A stretch of 47,062 bases of DNA, from NCBI GenBank assembly GCA_007132225.1, contig SLPB01000025.1, forward strand, positions 1 to 47,062, in the 5' to 3' direction. The notes under the pieces were generated by a model. That model saw nothing but the letters and a program-made list of their open reading frames with translations, did no database searches and was not told where the DNA came from. Made by a program: the position numbers and the translations under genes. Positions 1-9,261 of the stretch are shown in pieces. Position 1 is the first letter of the stretch, and each line of letters opens with the position of its first letter. The DNA is from Bacteroidales bacterium (lineage in GTDB: Bacteria; Bacteroidota; Bacteroidia; Bacteroidales; PUMT01).

Positions 1-138
1 ATGAAACCCGCATCAGCCTTTGGCAGACAAAATAACATGAACAAACCATGCGGGTTCCATACGCTTGAAACACTGAATATGCATTAGGTGCAAAATATAA
101 TTCGTTGAATATTAAATTGATTAACCTGATTTGTACGT

Positions 139-1626
139 ATGAATCATCCTCTAAAAAGTCATAATATATATTTTTTCCTGAAAAGGAAAAGTCTATTAAT
201 CTGCATCAAAAAAGCAAAAGCCTTCCAGTGGTTTATATTTATAATAATGATATTAATTTTTACCTGTTGTATGAACTCAAAAAATAGAAATATGGATATC
301 TGGGAACGATTTGAAAAAATGAACGAAACACAAATTACATCCTATGAAAACGGACATTTTTTGAATCCAATCCAGTATTTCTCACCCGATGATAAGTGGA
401 TAGTCTATGACACCCGCAATGATGGCGGGCATATTGGCCAGACATGTTGTATTGAGCTGGTCAATACGTCGACTAAAGAAATAAAACTGCTTTATCGTGC
501 TCCAGGTCAAACAGTTCATGGACCGGGGGTCGGTGCTGCTACCTTTAGTCCGGTGAAAGATACAGCCCTGTTCATTCATGGATTGTTCAATTGTGATTCC
601 TTACGGCCATATGGTTTCACACGACGTACAGGTGTGGCAGTTGCTATGGACAACCCCGGTGAGCCAATATTCATGGATGCCAGAGATGTAACAGACCCTT
701 TTACCCCCGGAGCACTCAGGGGCGGGACACATGCTCATAGCTGGAGTGCAGACGGGGAGTGGATTAGCTTTACCTATAACGATGCCCTGATGGCTCAGCT
801 TGAAACCAGTGGTGATGAGAATATACAAGATCTCAGGGTTATTGGTGTGATGGCTCCTTTTGGCCCTGTTACCGTGAAAGACGATAGTGAAGGAGAAAAC
901 GTGGGTGGTGAAAAATTCACTGTTCTTGTTACCATGGTTACAGAAAATCCGGAACCGGGATCAGATCAGATTAACCGGGCCTATGAAGAAGGATGGGTGG
1001 GGTCTGAGGGATATGTCAAATCTGATCAGTCGAGACAAAAGCGTGCCCTGGCTTTTCTGGGTGATACAAAAGACAACAACGGAAATGTTTTGACAGAAGT
1101 GTTTATTGCCGATATACCTGATAACGTAACTCTTGAAGTTCCCGGTCAACCAATTGCTGGTACCGCTGCTTCCCGTCCCGCCCCTCCCTCCGGGACCTCT
1201 CAGCGCAGACTTACCTTTACCGGTGATAATAAATATCCTGGTGTGCAGGGGCCAAGGCACTGGGTCAGGTCGGCACCTGATGGATCAATGGTGTTTTTTT
1301 TGATGAAAGATGAAACCGGGAATGTTCAGATCTATGCTGTTTCACCCAACGGAGGAGAAATCAACCGGGTTACCAGGAACAATTTTTCTGTAGAAACTAC
1401 TTTCAGTATTTCTCCCGACGGCCGGTTCCTTGCCTTTGGCAACGGGGAAAGAGTCTTTGCGACCCTCATTGAAACTGGTGAAACCAGGCAAATTTCTCCA
1501 GGGCCCGCTGAAGGGATGACCGGTCTGGCATCAATTTACTGGTCAAACAACGGCAAGATGATAGGTTATAACCGTAAAGTTGCTGTTGGAGATACCAGTT
1601 ATTACCAGATTTTCCTTTTGAAATAA
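139..1626 (+). CDS. DUF3748 (YidR-like) beta-propeller lipoprotein
   Basis: The 495-residue product resembles E. coli YidR (DUF3748), a TolB-like beta-propeller family of unknown function. Family features include the GGTHAHSWS..FTYND segment (around residues 195-215), the APFGPV segment and the later PGSDQINRAYEEGWVG segment, which I recognise from YidR. YidR is roughly 415 residues; the excess lies at the N-terminus, where a hydrophobic stretch (about residues 31-43) ends in Cys-Cys, consistent with a lipoprotein signal. The ATG at 139 leaves an unusually long polar leader before that segment, so the true start could be further downstream. The gene stands alone, about 200 bp before the next gene on the same strand. 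Family assignment is fairly firm; exported location is inferred; no substrate can be given. Confidence 0.8.
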   Translation: MNHPLKSHNIYFFLKRKSLLICIKKAKAFQWFIFIIMILIFTCCMNSKNRNMDIWERFEKMNETQITSYENGHFLNPIQYFSPDDKWIVYDTRNDGGHIGQTCCIELVNTSTKEIKLLYRAPGQTVHGPGVGAATFSPVKDTALFIHGLFNCDSLRPYGFTRRTGVAVAMDNPGEPIFMDARDVTDPFTPGALRGGTHAHSWSADGEWISFTYNDALMAQLETSGDENIQDLRVIGVMAPFGPVTVKDDSEGENVGGEKFTVLVTMVTENPEPGSDQINRAYEEGWVGSEGYVKSDQSRQKRALAFLGDTKDNNGNVLTEVFIADIPDNVTLEVPGQPIAGTAASRPAPPSGTSQRRLTFTGDNKYPGVQGPRHWVRSAPDGSMVFFLMKDETGNVQIYAVSPNGGEINRVTRNNFSVETTFSISPDGRFLAFGNGERVFATLIETGETRQISPGPAEGMTGLASIYWSNNGKMIGYNRKVAVGDTSYYQIFLLK

Positions 1627-1825
1627 TGAATTGTCATGGTAAGATCTATCAGGCCAACTACTTAAATTAAATAGATGGATTCAATTTGTATTTTTTACTG
1701 GATACTTTATATGATATATTTATTACATGAAGTAATTACAGGTGATAATTGCACCATCCAAATTCCGGAAATAAGAGTTTCATTTTTTTAATCTTTATGG
1801 CACCGAATTCTTTAAATTATCAGTT

Positions 1826-3808
1826 ATGAAAAAAAATATCATCTTTTTGTTCACCTTTTGTATTTGCATGACAGGTCCGGGATCAATTTCAATCGGCCAG
1901 CAACTGGAAAGATTGTCATATAATAACCCGGGCCTGCTGGTTGATCTGGGGGTGGGGTTGTGGGCCTGGCCTCTTCCCATGGATTATAATGACAATGGCC
2001 TGACTGACATGGTGGTGGTATGTACAGACAAGCCCTACAATGGAGTATACTTTTTTGAAAATTCAGGTGATATGGATCCTGAAACAGACTTACCGGTTTT
2101 TCTGCCTTCCATACGGCTGGGTGATGCAGTCAATAACGCGAGCATATCCTATGTCAACGGTGAGCCGGTTGTAACAACACCTGGCAGGGTTTATCCTGAT
2201 TTTAAAAAAACGGCATTCGATAATCCTGTTAGCCTTCCTGCCCCGGAGGGAAGAGATCTTTATCCCGGAGATTCCCGTATCAGGGCCAATCAATGGAAAC
2301 TTTTTGATTATAATGGTAATAATGTGCAGGATCTGATGGTGGGCATAGGTCTCTGGGGAGAAAGGAACGCCAAAAATAGTAAATACTATGGATGGGATGA
2401 CGCCTATAATGAGAACGGGCAGTGGACGAATGGCCCCCTGCGTGGATATATCTATTTATTAGAGAATACGGGAAGCACTGATAATCCCGTTTACGATGAT
2501 CCCAGGCAGCTTGTAAACACCGATGGTGCCCCCGTAGAGGTCTACGGCCGCCCTTCACCCAATTTTGCTGATTTTACCGGTGATGGGAAAATTGATTTAA
2601 TTTGTGGTGAGTTTCGTGACGGGTTTACTTTTTTTAAAAATGTGGGTACCTCTAGCAACCCCCTTTATGCGCCGGGACGCCCTCTCACATATGGTGATAC
2701 AGAAATTCGCATGGATCTTTGTATGATAACTCCCGTAGCTTATGATTTCACGGGTAACGGCTGGCCTGACCTTGTGGTTGGAGATGAAGACGGCAGGGTA
2801 GCACTTGTTGAACATACTGGAGAGGTTACAGATGGAATGCCTGTATTTCTTCCCCCGCGTTATTTTCGTCAACAGGCAGACGATGTGAAATTTGGTGCCC
2901 TTGCCACCCCGGTTGGTGCTGACTGGAACGGAAATGGTCTTGATGATATAATGGTGGGTAATACTGCCGGGCACATTGCTTTTATAGAAAATCTTGGTGG
3001 TAATCCTGTTAAATGGGCTGCACCTAAGCTATTGGAGGCAGGAGGAGAAGTGATCCGTATCATGGCCGGACCAAACGGATCAATACAGGGCCCGGCTGAA
3101 GCTAAATGGGGCTATACCACCCTTACTGTGGCGGATTGGAATCATAATGGACTACCTGATCTGATCGTGAACTCTATCTGGGGCAAGGTTATCTGGTATG
3201 AAAATACAGGAACTCTTACCAGTCCGCAACTTGCCGCGGCTCAGGCCATAGAGGTTGAATGGGAGGGAGAGGTACCTAAACCTGCCTGGAACTGGTGGAA
3301 TCCTAAGGGCAATGCCCTGGTTACTCAGTGGCGTACAACCCCGGTGGCGGTGGACTGGACAGGCAATGGACTGACCGATTTGGTAATGCTTGATCACGAA
3401 GGCTACCTGGCTTTGTTCCGGCGTGAAAAGCGTGGTGATGAAACTGTTCTTCTTCCCGGTGAAAGAATCTTTCGACTTGAAGGGGAGGATGGACCCCTTC
3501 GGCTAAATGATCGCAGGGCGGGAGGAAGTGGCCGACGGAAAATTTATGTAGCGGACCTCGACGGTGATGGCAGGCCGGACCTTTTACTTAATAGTGAGAA
3601 TGCCAATTTCCTTCGGAACATTGGCGAGGAAGAAGGTTTTGTTATTTTCAGGGATAAGGGTCCTGTGGATGAGCGTTCTATTTCAGGACATTCCAGTAGT
3701 CCGTCCACAATAGATCTGGAGGGTGACGGAATTCGTGAATTACTTATTGGTGCAGAAGATGGCTTCCTGTATTATCGTGACAACCCTTATTTGAAACCTG
3801 ATGAATGA
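1826..3808 (+). CDS. Secreted VCBS/FG-GAP repeat beta-propeller protein
   Basis: This 660-residue protein begins with a Sec signal peptide (about residues 1-24). It carries at least nine repeats of the type D-x-N/D-x-N/D-G-x-x-D-hydrophobic, for example DYNDNGLTD, DFTGDGKID, DWNGNGLDD and DLDGDGRPD. These are the calcium-binding loops of FG-GAP/VCBS propeller blades and are spread over the whole length, so the protein is probably one extracellular propeller with no separate enzymatic domain. Such proteins usually bind ligands, surfaces or partner proteins; the specific role is unknown. No catalytic motif was seen. The last eight codons lie inside a perfect 26-bp inverted repeat (3784-3846), which is unusual. 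Confidence 0.85.
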   Translation: MKKNIIFLFTFCICMTGPGSISIGQQLERLSYNNPGLLVDLGVGLWAWPLPMDYNDNGLTDMVVVCTDKPYNGVYFFENSGDMDPETDLPVFLPSIRLGDAVNNASISYVNGEPVVTTPGRVYPDFKKTAFDNPVSLPAPEGRDLYPGDSRIRANQWKLFDYNGNNVQDLMVGIGLWGERNAKNSKYYGWDDAYNENGQWTNGPLRGYIYLLENTGSTDNPVYDDPRQLVNTDGAPVEVYGRPSPNFADFTGDGKIDLICGEFRDGFTFFKNVGTSSNPLYAPGRPLTYGDTEIRMDLCMITPVAYDFTGNGWPDLVVGDEDGRVALVEHTGEVTDGMPVFLPPRYFRQQADDVKFGALATPVGADWNGNGLDDIMVGNTAGHIAFIENLGGNPVKWAAPKLLEAGGEVIRIMAGPNGSIQGPAEAKWGYTTLTVADWNHNGLPDLIVNSIWGKVIWYENTGTLTSPQLAAAQAIEVEWEGEVPKPAWNWWNPKGNALVTQWRTTPVAVDWTGNGLTDLVMLDHEGYLALFRREKRGDETVLLPGERIFRLEGEDGPLRLNDRRAGGSGRRKIYVADLDGDGRPDLLLNSENANFLRNIGEEEGFVIFRDKGPVDERSISGHSSSPSTIDLEGDGIRELLIGAEDGFLYYRDNPYLKPDE

Positions 3809-3846
3809 TATAAGAGGGTAATCATTCATCAGGTTTCAAATAAGGG
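3784..3846. terminator. Perfect 26-bp inverted repeat spanning a stop codon
   Basis: Bases 3784-3809 are the exact reverse complement of 3821-3846, with an 11-base spacer. The left arm includes the last codons and the stop of the VCBS-repeat gene; the right arm lies in the 71-bp gap before the convergent small secreted-protein gene. As RNA it would form a very stable hairpin from either strand, so a bidirectional terminator or a 3'-end stabiliser is plausible. There is no strong U-tract straight after the right arm. The arm length and perfection exceed ordinary terminators and suggest a templated inverted duplication of the gene end. Confidence 0.7.
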
Positions 3847-3879
3847 GATATAAAAAAGTTATCATATTTGTAATTCAGG

Positions 3880-4263
3880 TTAATCTTCGGGAACTTCTTT
3901 TTTTGCAGAAAAAGGCAAATCTCCTTCGGGTGTCTTCACAAAGCCTTTTATTTCATTTTCCCTGAGCTTTGTAACAATGTTTAGCACATATCCCTGGGTG
4001 GTTATATCAAAAGTAAGATTTTCATCTTTCTGTTTAACATTCCTGATCAGGACCTCTGCTCCGTTTAAAAACTTCATTTTACCGGAAATAACATTATCCT
4101 CCTTAATTTCAAATAACATATCTCCCCGGCTGTATTCCCATGGCGCCTGACTAACAGTGAAATTCCATTTGCCAAGAAACTCATTATCAGCATTTGAAGT
4201 GTTTGCAGAAACCGAGAGACTCAGAAACAGTAAACCGAAAAGAGAAATAATAAAATTTTTCAT
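3880..4263 (-). CDS. Small secreted protein of unknown function
   Basis: This 127-residue protein has a clear Sec signal peptide (MKNFIISLFGLLFLSLSVSA) followed by a mature domain of about 105 residues. The mature part is rich in alternating beta-type segments and begins with FLGKWNFTVSQAP, as in small lipocalin-like or calycin-like extracytoplasmic domains. I cannot name the family with confidence. It converges on the VCBS-repeat gene, with the 26-bp inverted repeat in the gap. It is transcribed away from a 457-bp AT-rich intergenic region that probably contains its promoter. Being a real gene is supported by the signal peptide and coherent composition; function is unknown. Confidence 0.7.
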   Translation of the reverse strand: MKNFIISLFGLLFLSLSVSANTSNADNEFLGKWNFTVSQAPWEYSRGDMLFEIKEDNVISGKMKFLNGAEVLIRNVKQKDENLTFDITTQGYVLNIVTKLRENEIKGFVKTPEGDLPFSAKKEVPED

Positions 4264-4720
4264 AAGAGTGAGTTTTAATTAAATAATAAAAACAGAATGG
4301 AAATTAAAATGATAACTGACTATAATTAATACTTTTAAAAGCAAATTTTATAATATATGATACAAAACGCAAGTTTTATTTGTTCAGGTATTCTTAATCA
4401 TACAAGTTTAATGAATAAAATTTACCCACAGTCCGGATTATCTCCCTTTTATGATATTTTAACTACTGTTAACTCTTAATATTGTTTAATGTGGGACGTA
4501 TCGCGAAATTGCCTGCTGGCAGAGAAGTTAGATTTCATGTTTCATGGACAGGCATTTTACATAAATTTTTATGTAGTTTAAATTAATCAAGTTCAGGGGG
4601 TATGGGGATTTTTTTTTACGGCATTTTTTTAATAGATAATATTTTAATATGTTTACCTCCGGACTCCGGTTCTTATTATAACTTTTTTGAAAATTTAATT
4701 TTACTAACTATATATAATAA
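4264..4720. other. 457-bp AT-rich divergent intergenic region
   Basis: This region separates the minus-strand small secreted protein from the plus-strand BNR lipoprotein and should contain both promoters. It is AT-rich except for a segment around 4490-4560 of more balanced composition without an ORF. A short hairpin (TACATAA near 4558 and TTATGTA near 4569) and T-runs near 4610-4635 are visible. I found no perfect TAnnTTTG element, riboswitch or tRNA. Confidence 0.4.
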
Positions 4721-6088
4721 ATGAAGATGAGACTTTTAGAAATTGAAAAACCGGCATTTTCGGCAAACAGCTTATTTATATTCCTGTTGTTCATATCTTT
4801 TTCTTATTTTAATACTTCCTGTGGCCCTGCAGATGAAAGAACCCCGGTATCAGGGCCGTTATTTGAAACGGAAATAATATTTCCACCACAGGATGAGCAT
4901 GTTCACGGTTCTACCATTGTTGAGCTTCCAGATGGAGAGCTATTGACAGGCTGGTTCCAGGGCAGTGGCGAGCGTTGGGCTGATGATGTAAAGATTATGG
5001 GATCCCGTAAGAAAAGGGGAGAGAAGGAGTGGGGCGATCCTTTTGTTTTAGCCAATATGAAGGGGTTTCCGGACTGCAATCCTGTTTTGTTTTTGGATGG
5101 TAAAGACCGTCTCTGGCTCATGTGGATGACCATAATTGCAAACCAATGGGAAACGGCCCTTTTAAAGTACCGTATCAGCGAGGATTATATGGGCATGGAC
5201 GGCACTCCGGACTGGGACTGGCAGGAGGTTTTGATTCTTAAGCCCGGAGGTAAGACAGAGCGTGGAATTCAGCCTGATGATCCCTTTGTAGCCTCATTTG
5301 AACAGCAGGTTAATGATTATGCGGAATATATTAAATCTGATCCGGAGAAGAGCATTTACCTTGAGGTTTGGAATGAACGTGCAGAACGTATGCTTTCCCT
5401 TGCCCGCGGTGAGGATATGATGCGTCCCGGACGAGTGTATGAACAGGACGGGCAATATGATAGTGAGCAACTTGGTTATCCCTATTTCCGCAGGATGGGT
5501 TGGCAAACCGGAAACAAGCCATTTATAACTGAATCCGGACGTATGATTGTGCCCCTGTACTCCGATGGTTTCAGTATTTCTATTATGGCCTATACGGATG
5601 ATTGGGGTGAGACCTGGGAATCCAGCACTCCGCTGATTGGAAGTGGTAACATTCAACCGGCCATTGCGCAAAACCGTTCAGGTGAACTGGTGGCTTATAT
5701 GCGTGATAACGGTTTTCCGCCCAAGCGTTTACATATGAGCCGTTCTAAGGATGAGGGAGAAACATGGTCACCTGTAAGGGACTCAGAATTACATAATTCA
5801 GGTACATTATGTGATATTGTAACATTGGATAACGGGAACTGGGTATTGATTAACAATGATACTGAGACCGGGAGACACAGGTTAACAGTTTCTCTTTCTG
5901 AAGACGGAGGAGAAACCTGGCCCTGGAACAGAAGCATTGCAGATGACGAATCTTCGCGTTCCCATTACCCAGCCATAATAGTAGATGAAGATGGTCTCTT
6001 TCACGTTTCATACAGTTATTTCCAGGAGGATGGTCATAAAACAATTAAATATTCAGTATTTAATGAGGAGTGGTTAAGGGGACAGTAG
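4721..6088 (+). CDS. Sialidase-fold (BNR repeat) lipoprotein
   Basis: This 455-residue exported protein has a hydrophobic leader ending at Cys34 (FNTSC), fitting a lipoprotein. The body looks like the BNR_2 sialidase-like six-blade propeller. Three Asp-box motifs are visible: TDDWGETWES, SKDEGETWSP and SEDGGETWPW. An early HGSTIVELPDGELLTGWFQGS segment is typical of the first blade of this family. I do not see a classical FRIP motif, so true exo-alpha-sialidase activity is uncertain; related proteins act on other glycans or are uncharacterised. It overlaps the convergent metallophosphoesterase gene by 29 bp at the 3' end. A second BNR protein lies at 9387-10580. Confidence 0.82.
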   Translation: MKMRLLEIEKPAFSANSLFIFLLFISFSYFNTSCGPADERTPVSGPLFETEIIFPPQDEHVHGSTIVELPDGELLTGWFQGSGERWADDVKIMGSRKKRGEKEWGDPFVLANMKGFPDCNPVLFLDGKDRLWLMWMTIIANQWETALLKYRISEDYMGMDGTPDWDWQEVLILKPGGKTERGIQPDDPFVASFEQQVNDYAEYIKSDPEKSIYLEVWNERAERMLSLARGEDMMRPGRVYEQDGQYDSEQLGYPYFRRMGWQTGNKPFITESGRMIVPLYSDGFSISIMAYTDDWGETWESSTPLIGSGNIQPAIAQNRSGELVAYMRDNGFPPKRLHMSRSKDEGETWSPVRDSELHNSGTLCDIVTLDNGNWVLINNDTETGRHRLTVSLSEDGGETWPWNRSIADDESSRSHYPAIIVDEDGLFHVSYSYFQEDGHKTIKYSVFNEEWLRGQ

Positions 6089-7946
6089 CTGTCATTCCGT
6101 ACTTGTAATCAATCCACTGATTTTTGTTTAAATTAAATGAGAACCATTTTTCCTGATGGTGATCCCACTTGAATTTATGAATTGGATATGGTTCACTCCC
6201 GTTTTCAAAATTTACCATTTGCCGGGGATGGTAAGCTTCTACCTGGATCGCATCATTGGTGAGGGTTATTAAATTTATATGATAAGATTCGGCTCCCCCG
6301 AAATACTCACCCCCTTTTTCATTATCTGTAAACCAAAACCCGGCATTGCCACCACCTCTTCTGCCCGGGTCACGGCGGCCTGCCGCCCAGCCTCCATGGC
6401 CTATAGCTATCATTCCACCTGGTTCATAACTGATGTATTTTCCATTGTATTCCCAACCTGTTATTTCACCTGTATATTCATCTATTAAAGTGTTTACCGC
6501 ATAAAAATTATCTACGTATTCCTGGCTGAGATTTGATGTAATTGGCCAGCTGTTCGGTTCATAATAATTTTTCCTGATAAAGGTGTTTTCAGGCTGTTCA
6601 CCTGTTATTTTAAGGGGAACCGTTCTTGTGTATATATGATCGTGCCCCTCCTTGATCAGCCTGACGTTGTTTCTGTAAAGAACTGGAAGCCAGTTGTTCA
6701 GTATCTCCCTGTTCTTCAGACTCATATTGAGACGGACAGTCCCAAACAGTCCGCGATGCCATACCGGAAGGATGTTGGTATAGCGTTCACCGGCAGAAGG
6801 CCCTACATCTGGTTCAAGCAAGTTCTTCAGCCATATATCCTGACGAACATCAGAATGGTGTGTCTCAAACCACGGCCACTTTTCAGTGATAAGGTTTCCT
6901 TCCCAGTCCCTTAATCCCCTGTCCGGCTCTCCCTCCCAGTTCTGGCTGTTATCCAAACCAATAAGAAGAAGGTAGTCTGAAAAACCCAGGCTTCCAAATC
7001 CGCCCTGACCAAAACCTTCCCTGACATGTTCAGTATCCATGTTGGGATGACCGGGGTTGAACTCACTGAAGAAACCTTCACTTTTATATGGCCAATGGAA
7101 CAGTAATTCCATCCAGTTAGCTGCTATAAACTCCGGGTAACCCGGTTCAGCCATTCCTGTATTAACACAGGCCGGCCAACGGATGTGATTACGGTGACCA
7201 GTTTCATGATTACCCAAAACACTCAGGTGGGGAATTATCAGGTTTTTGAAATGCTTACCGTCAATTTCGTCTTCATAGATAAAGTAACCATCATAAATGC
7301 CATATAATATATCCAGGTACAATGCCCACCGGTCTGCATTTTCCTGTGATGCTATTCCTTCGTCACCGACAAAATCACCTGCAGCAATAAACATATCGGG
7401 TTTAATCGCAGCAACCATTTTGGCGTTGTCATGGGCTTGCTGTCTCCAGGCCGGGGACTGGTGGTCAGCTGTCATTACTATCCTGACGGGCCTTTCATCC
7501 AGGGAGGCAGGCATGGTCATTAAGTGAAAAATCTCTCCCCCCTCACGTACCTTGAATTGATATACAGAGCCTGGCTGAAGATCTGTCAGAATAACCCGGT
7601 TTATAAGTTCTTCACGGTACCAGAACTCCGTGGATTTACCTTCCGCTGAATACCAGTCTGAGTAACGGGGATGAACCTTCCGGTACCGGAGTCTTGCATC
7701 CACCTCCGGGATCATTTCAGGCATTCTGTGCCAGTTGATAACCATCGCAGATGTAGCATCATAATTTTCGTCCGGAAATCCCTTGCTATTGGTTTCGGGA
7801 TCATAGATGCCCCTGTTGGTGCCATCAGCAAATTCAGTGTATACCCGGATAGCTTCATTCTGGCCTAATGGCTCATATCCGGGAGTGCAAGTAACAAAAA
7901 AAGAGGAAATTAAGAAAAGTAAACCTGATCTGATGACTTTAACCAT
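6060..7946 (-). CDS. Metallophosphoesterase, purple acid phosphatase-like lipoprotein
   Basis: This 628-residue protein carries the calcineurin-like metallophosphoesterase signature: Asp161-His162 (TADHQ), Gly190-Asp191 (AAGDF), Gly-Asn-His-Glu at 245-248 and GHDH at 434-437. About residues 30-150 form a fibronectin-like region as in purple acid phosphatases. The leader ends at Cys20 (FFVTC), which suggests a lipoprotein. Family members hydrolyse phosphomonoesters or phosphodiesters with a two-metal centre; the natural substrate here is unknown. The mature domain is longer than a minimal phosphoesterase because of large insertions. Its 3' end overlaps the BNR lipoprotein gene by 29 bp; its 5' side faces a divergent region holding a purine simple repeat. 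Confidence 0.85.
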   Translation of the reverse strand: MVKVIRSGLLFLISSFFVTCTPGYEPLGQNEAIRVYTEFADGTNRGIYDPETNSKGFPDENYDATSAMVINWHRMPEMIPEVDARLRYRKVHPRYSDWYSAEGKSTEFWYREELINRVILTDLQPGSVYQFKVREGGEIFHLMTMPASLDERPVRIVMTADHQSPAWRQQAHDNAKMVAAIKPDMFIAAGDFVGDEGIASQENADRWALYLDILYGIYDGYFIYEDEIDGKHFKNLIIPHLSVLGNHETGHRNHIRWPACVNTGMAEPGYPEFIAANWMELLFHWPYKSEGFFSEFNPGHPNMDTEHVREGFGQGGFGSLGFSDYLLLIGLDNSQNWEGEPDRGLRDWEGNLITEKWPWFETHHSDVRQDIWLKNLLEPDVGPSAGERYTNILPVWHRGLFGTVRLNMSLKNREILNNWLPVLYRNNVRLIKEGHDHIYTRTVPLKITGEQPENTFIRKNYYEPNSWPITSNLSQEYVDNFYAVNTLIDEYTGEITGWEYNGKYISYEPGGMIAIGHGGWAAGRRDPGRRGGGNAGFWFTDNEKGGEYFGGAESYHINLITLTNDAIQVEAYHPRQMVNFENGSEPYPIHKFKWDHHQEKWFSFNLNKNQWIDYKYGMTATVPLTTPH

Positions 7947-8310
7947 TGCGTTTTGTTTTTATGGTGAAGAGTGTTTTATAAAAAGAAAAAGAAAAAGAAA
8001 AAGTAAAAGAAAAGTAAAAGTAAAAGTAAAAAGTAAAAGAATTGTTTAATCTATTAAAAAATAAGTTCTCTCTATCAATGATTTTTAAATTCCGAAATCT
8101 TTTTATCTCTTAAGGTTAGGTTTATTATATTAAAAATACTGGAATACCTAAAATAATAAACCTGGATATGGAATAATATTTTTAAGGATTTTTCTATTAT
8201 ATTGCGGACTTAACTGTGTTTTTAACGAGAAAATCTGCAGCAAGAGATTGAAAGTATAAGAGATCCGGAGCACGGTTAAATATATTTGGTTAACCATAAA
8301 AATCAGTAAA
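7947..8310. promoter_or_regulatory. 364-bp divergent region with a TATATTTG box
   Basis: This lies between the minus-strand phosphoesterase and the plus-strand DapA-like lyase and should contain both promoters. A perfect TAnnTTTG -7-type box (TATATTTG) occurs at 8281-8288, which would give a short leader before the ATG at 8311. I found no matching TTG at the usual 19-21 base spacing, so the promoter call is weak. The part next to the phosphoesterase start is taken up by a purine simple repeat. Confidence 0.35.
7979..8040. repeat. AAAAG/AAAAAG purine simple repeat
   Basis: About 60 bases consist almost entirely of A with a G every 5-6 bases, at first as AAAAAG units and then as AAAAGT units. 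On the plus strand it is a polypurine tract directly upstream of the minus-strand phosphoesterase, in its 5' untranslated region or promoter. Slippage here could change spacing, but no coding frame is affected. Confidence 0.85.
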
Positions 8311-9240
8311 ATGCAAAAACCATTAAAATTACCGTTAACAGGGATAATTACACCCCTGGTAACTCCTTTACTTGATCATAATACACTTGATGTAAACGGT
8401 CTGGAGCGATTAATTGAACACACCATTTCCGGAGGGGTGAGTGGTCTGTTTATACTGGGTACTACAGGCGAATTCGCCAGTTTATCTTACAGCTTGCGTA
8501 TTGAAATGATAGAACGTACCTGCAAACTGGTTAAAGGGCGGGTACCAGTTTTGGCGGGTGTTACAGATTCTGCATTCCAGGAGAGCCTTAACCTTGCCCG
8601 AATAGCTGCCGATAACGGTGCAGATGCTGTTGTGCTTTCCCCGCCTTACTATTATAAAACAAGTCAGCCGGAGCTTTTGGAATACCTGACGCGGATTATG
8701 ATTCAGATGCCTTTGCCGCTTTTTATCTATAATATGCCGGTTCACACCAAGGTGATGATTGAACCGGAATCGGTGAAAGCAGCATCTGAAATACCTGGTA
8801 TTATTGGAATTAAGGATAGCTCGGCCAATCTTTCCTATTTTAACAATGTTCAGTATTTGCTAAAGGGAAACCCTGATTTCACTTTTATGGTCGGTCCCGA
8901 AGAATTGGTTCCCGAGTTTGTAATGCTGGGTGGACACGGTGGTGTTAATGGTGGGTCCAATATGTTTCCCAGGTTGTATGTTGAATTATACCATGCCTCG
9001 GTAAATCGTGATTTTGAAAAGATTCTCCCTCTACGGCAGAAGGTTCTGCAAATATGTGCCACAATATACAGTGTTGGTAATTACGGGTCAAGCTATCTGA
9101 AAGGGTTGAAATGTGCTCTCTCTGTCATGGGAATATGTGATGATTTCATGGCTGAGCCTTTTCATAAATTCAAGAAGCCCGAAAGAACAAAAATTGAGAA
9201 ATTGCTTGATGATTTAAACTATAAGGAACTTCTTAAATAA
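8311..9240 (+). CDS. DapA/KDG-aldolase family lyase
   Basis: This 309-residue enzyme is a class I aldolase of the DHDPS/N-acetylneuraminate lyase superfamily. The substrate loop GTTGE is at 50-54, the proton-relay Tyr is Tyr140 (in LFIYNMP), and the Schiff-base lysine is Lys168 (IGIKDSS). Members cleave or form 2-keto-3-deoxy acids with pyruvate. The GTTGE form is shared by DHDPS and KDG-type aldolases; sialic acid lyases more often have GSTGE. The setting (BNR proteins, RraA-like protein, hydroxyacid dehydrogenase) favours a catabolic 2-keto-3-deoxy-acid aldolase over lysine biosynthesis. N-acetylneuraminate lyase cannot be excluded. A hairpin with a T-run follows at 9262-9300. Confidence 0.82.
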   Translation: MQKPLKLPLTGIITPLVTPLLDHNTLDVNGLERLIEHTISGGVSGLFILGTTGEFASLSYSLRIEMIERTCKLVKGRVPVLAGVTDSAFQESLNLARIAADNGADAVVLSPPYYYKTSQPELLEYLTRIMIQMPLPLFIYNMPVHTKVMIEPESVKAASEIPGIIGIKDSSANLSYFNNVQYLLKGNPDFTFMVGPEELVPEFVMLGGHGGVNGGSNMFPRLYVELYHASVNRDFEKILPLRQKVLQICATIYSVGNYGSSYLKGLKCALSVMGICDDFMAEPFHKFKKPERTKIEKLLDDLNYKELLK

Positions 9241-9261
9241 ACGGAATAACAATTATACTTA

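Noticed and set aside
1-87. Open frame from the first base to a TAG at 85-87, possibly the tail of an upstream gene
   Set aside because: Only 28 codons, no recognisable motif and no context outside the window. A 9-bp inverted repeat (5-13 and 48-56) is also present but could be chance.
7807-8049. Plus-strand frame ending in a Lys/Arg-rich tail
   Set aside because: The tail is a translation of the purine simple repeat, and the first part is antisense to the well-supported phosphoesterase gene.
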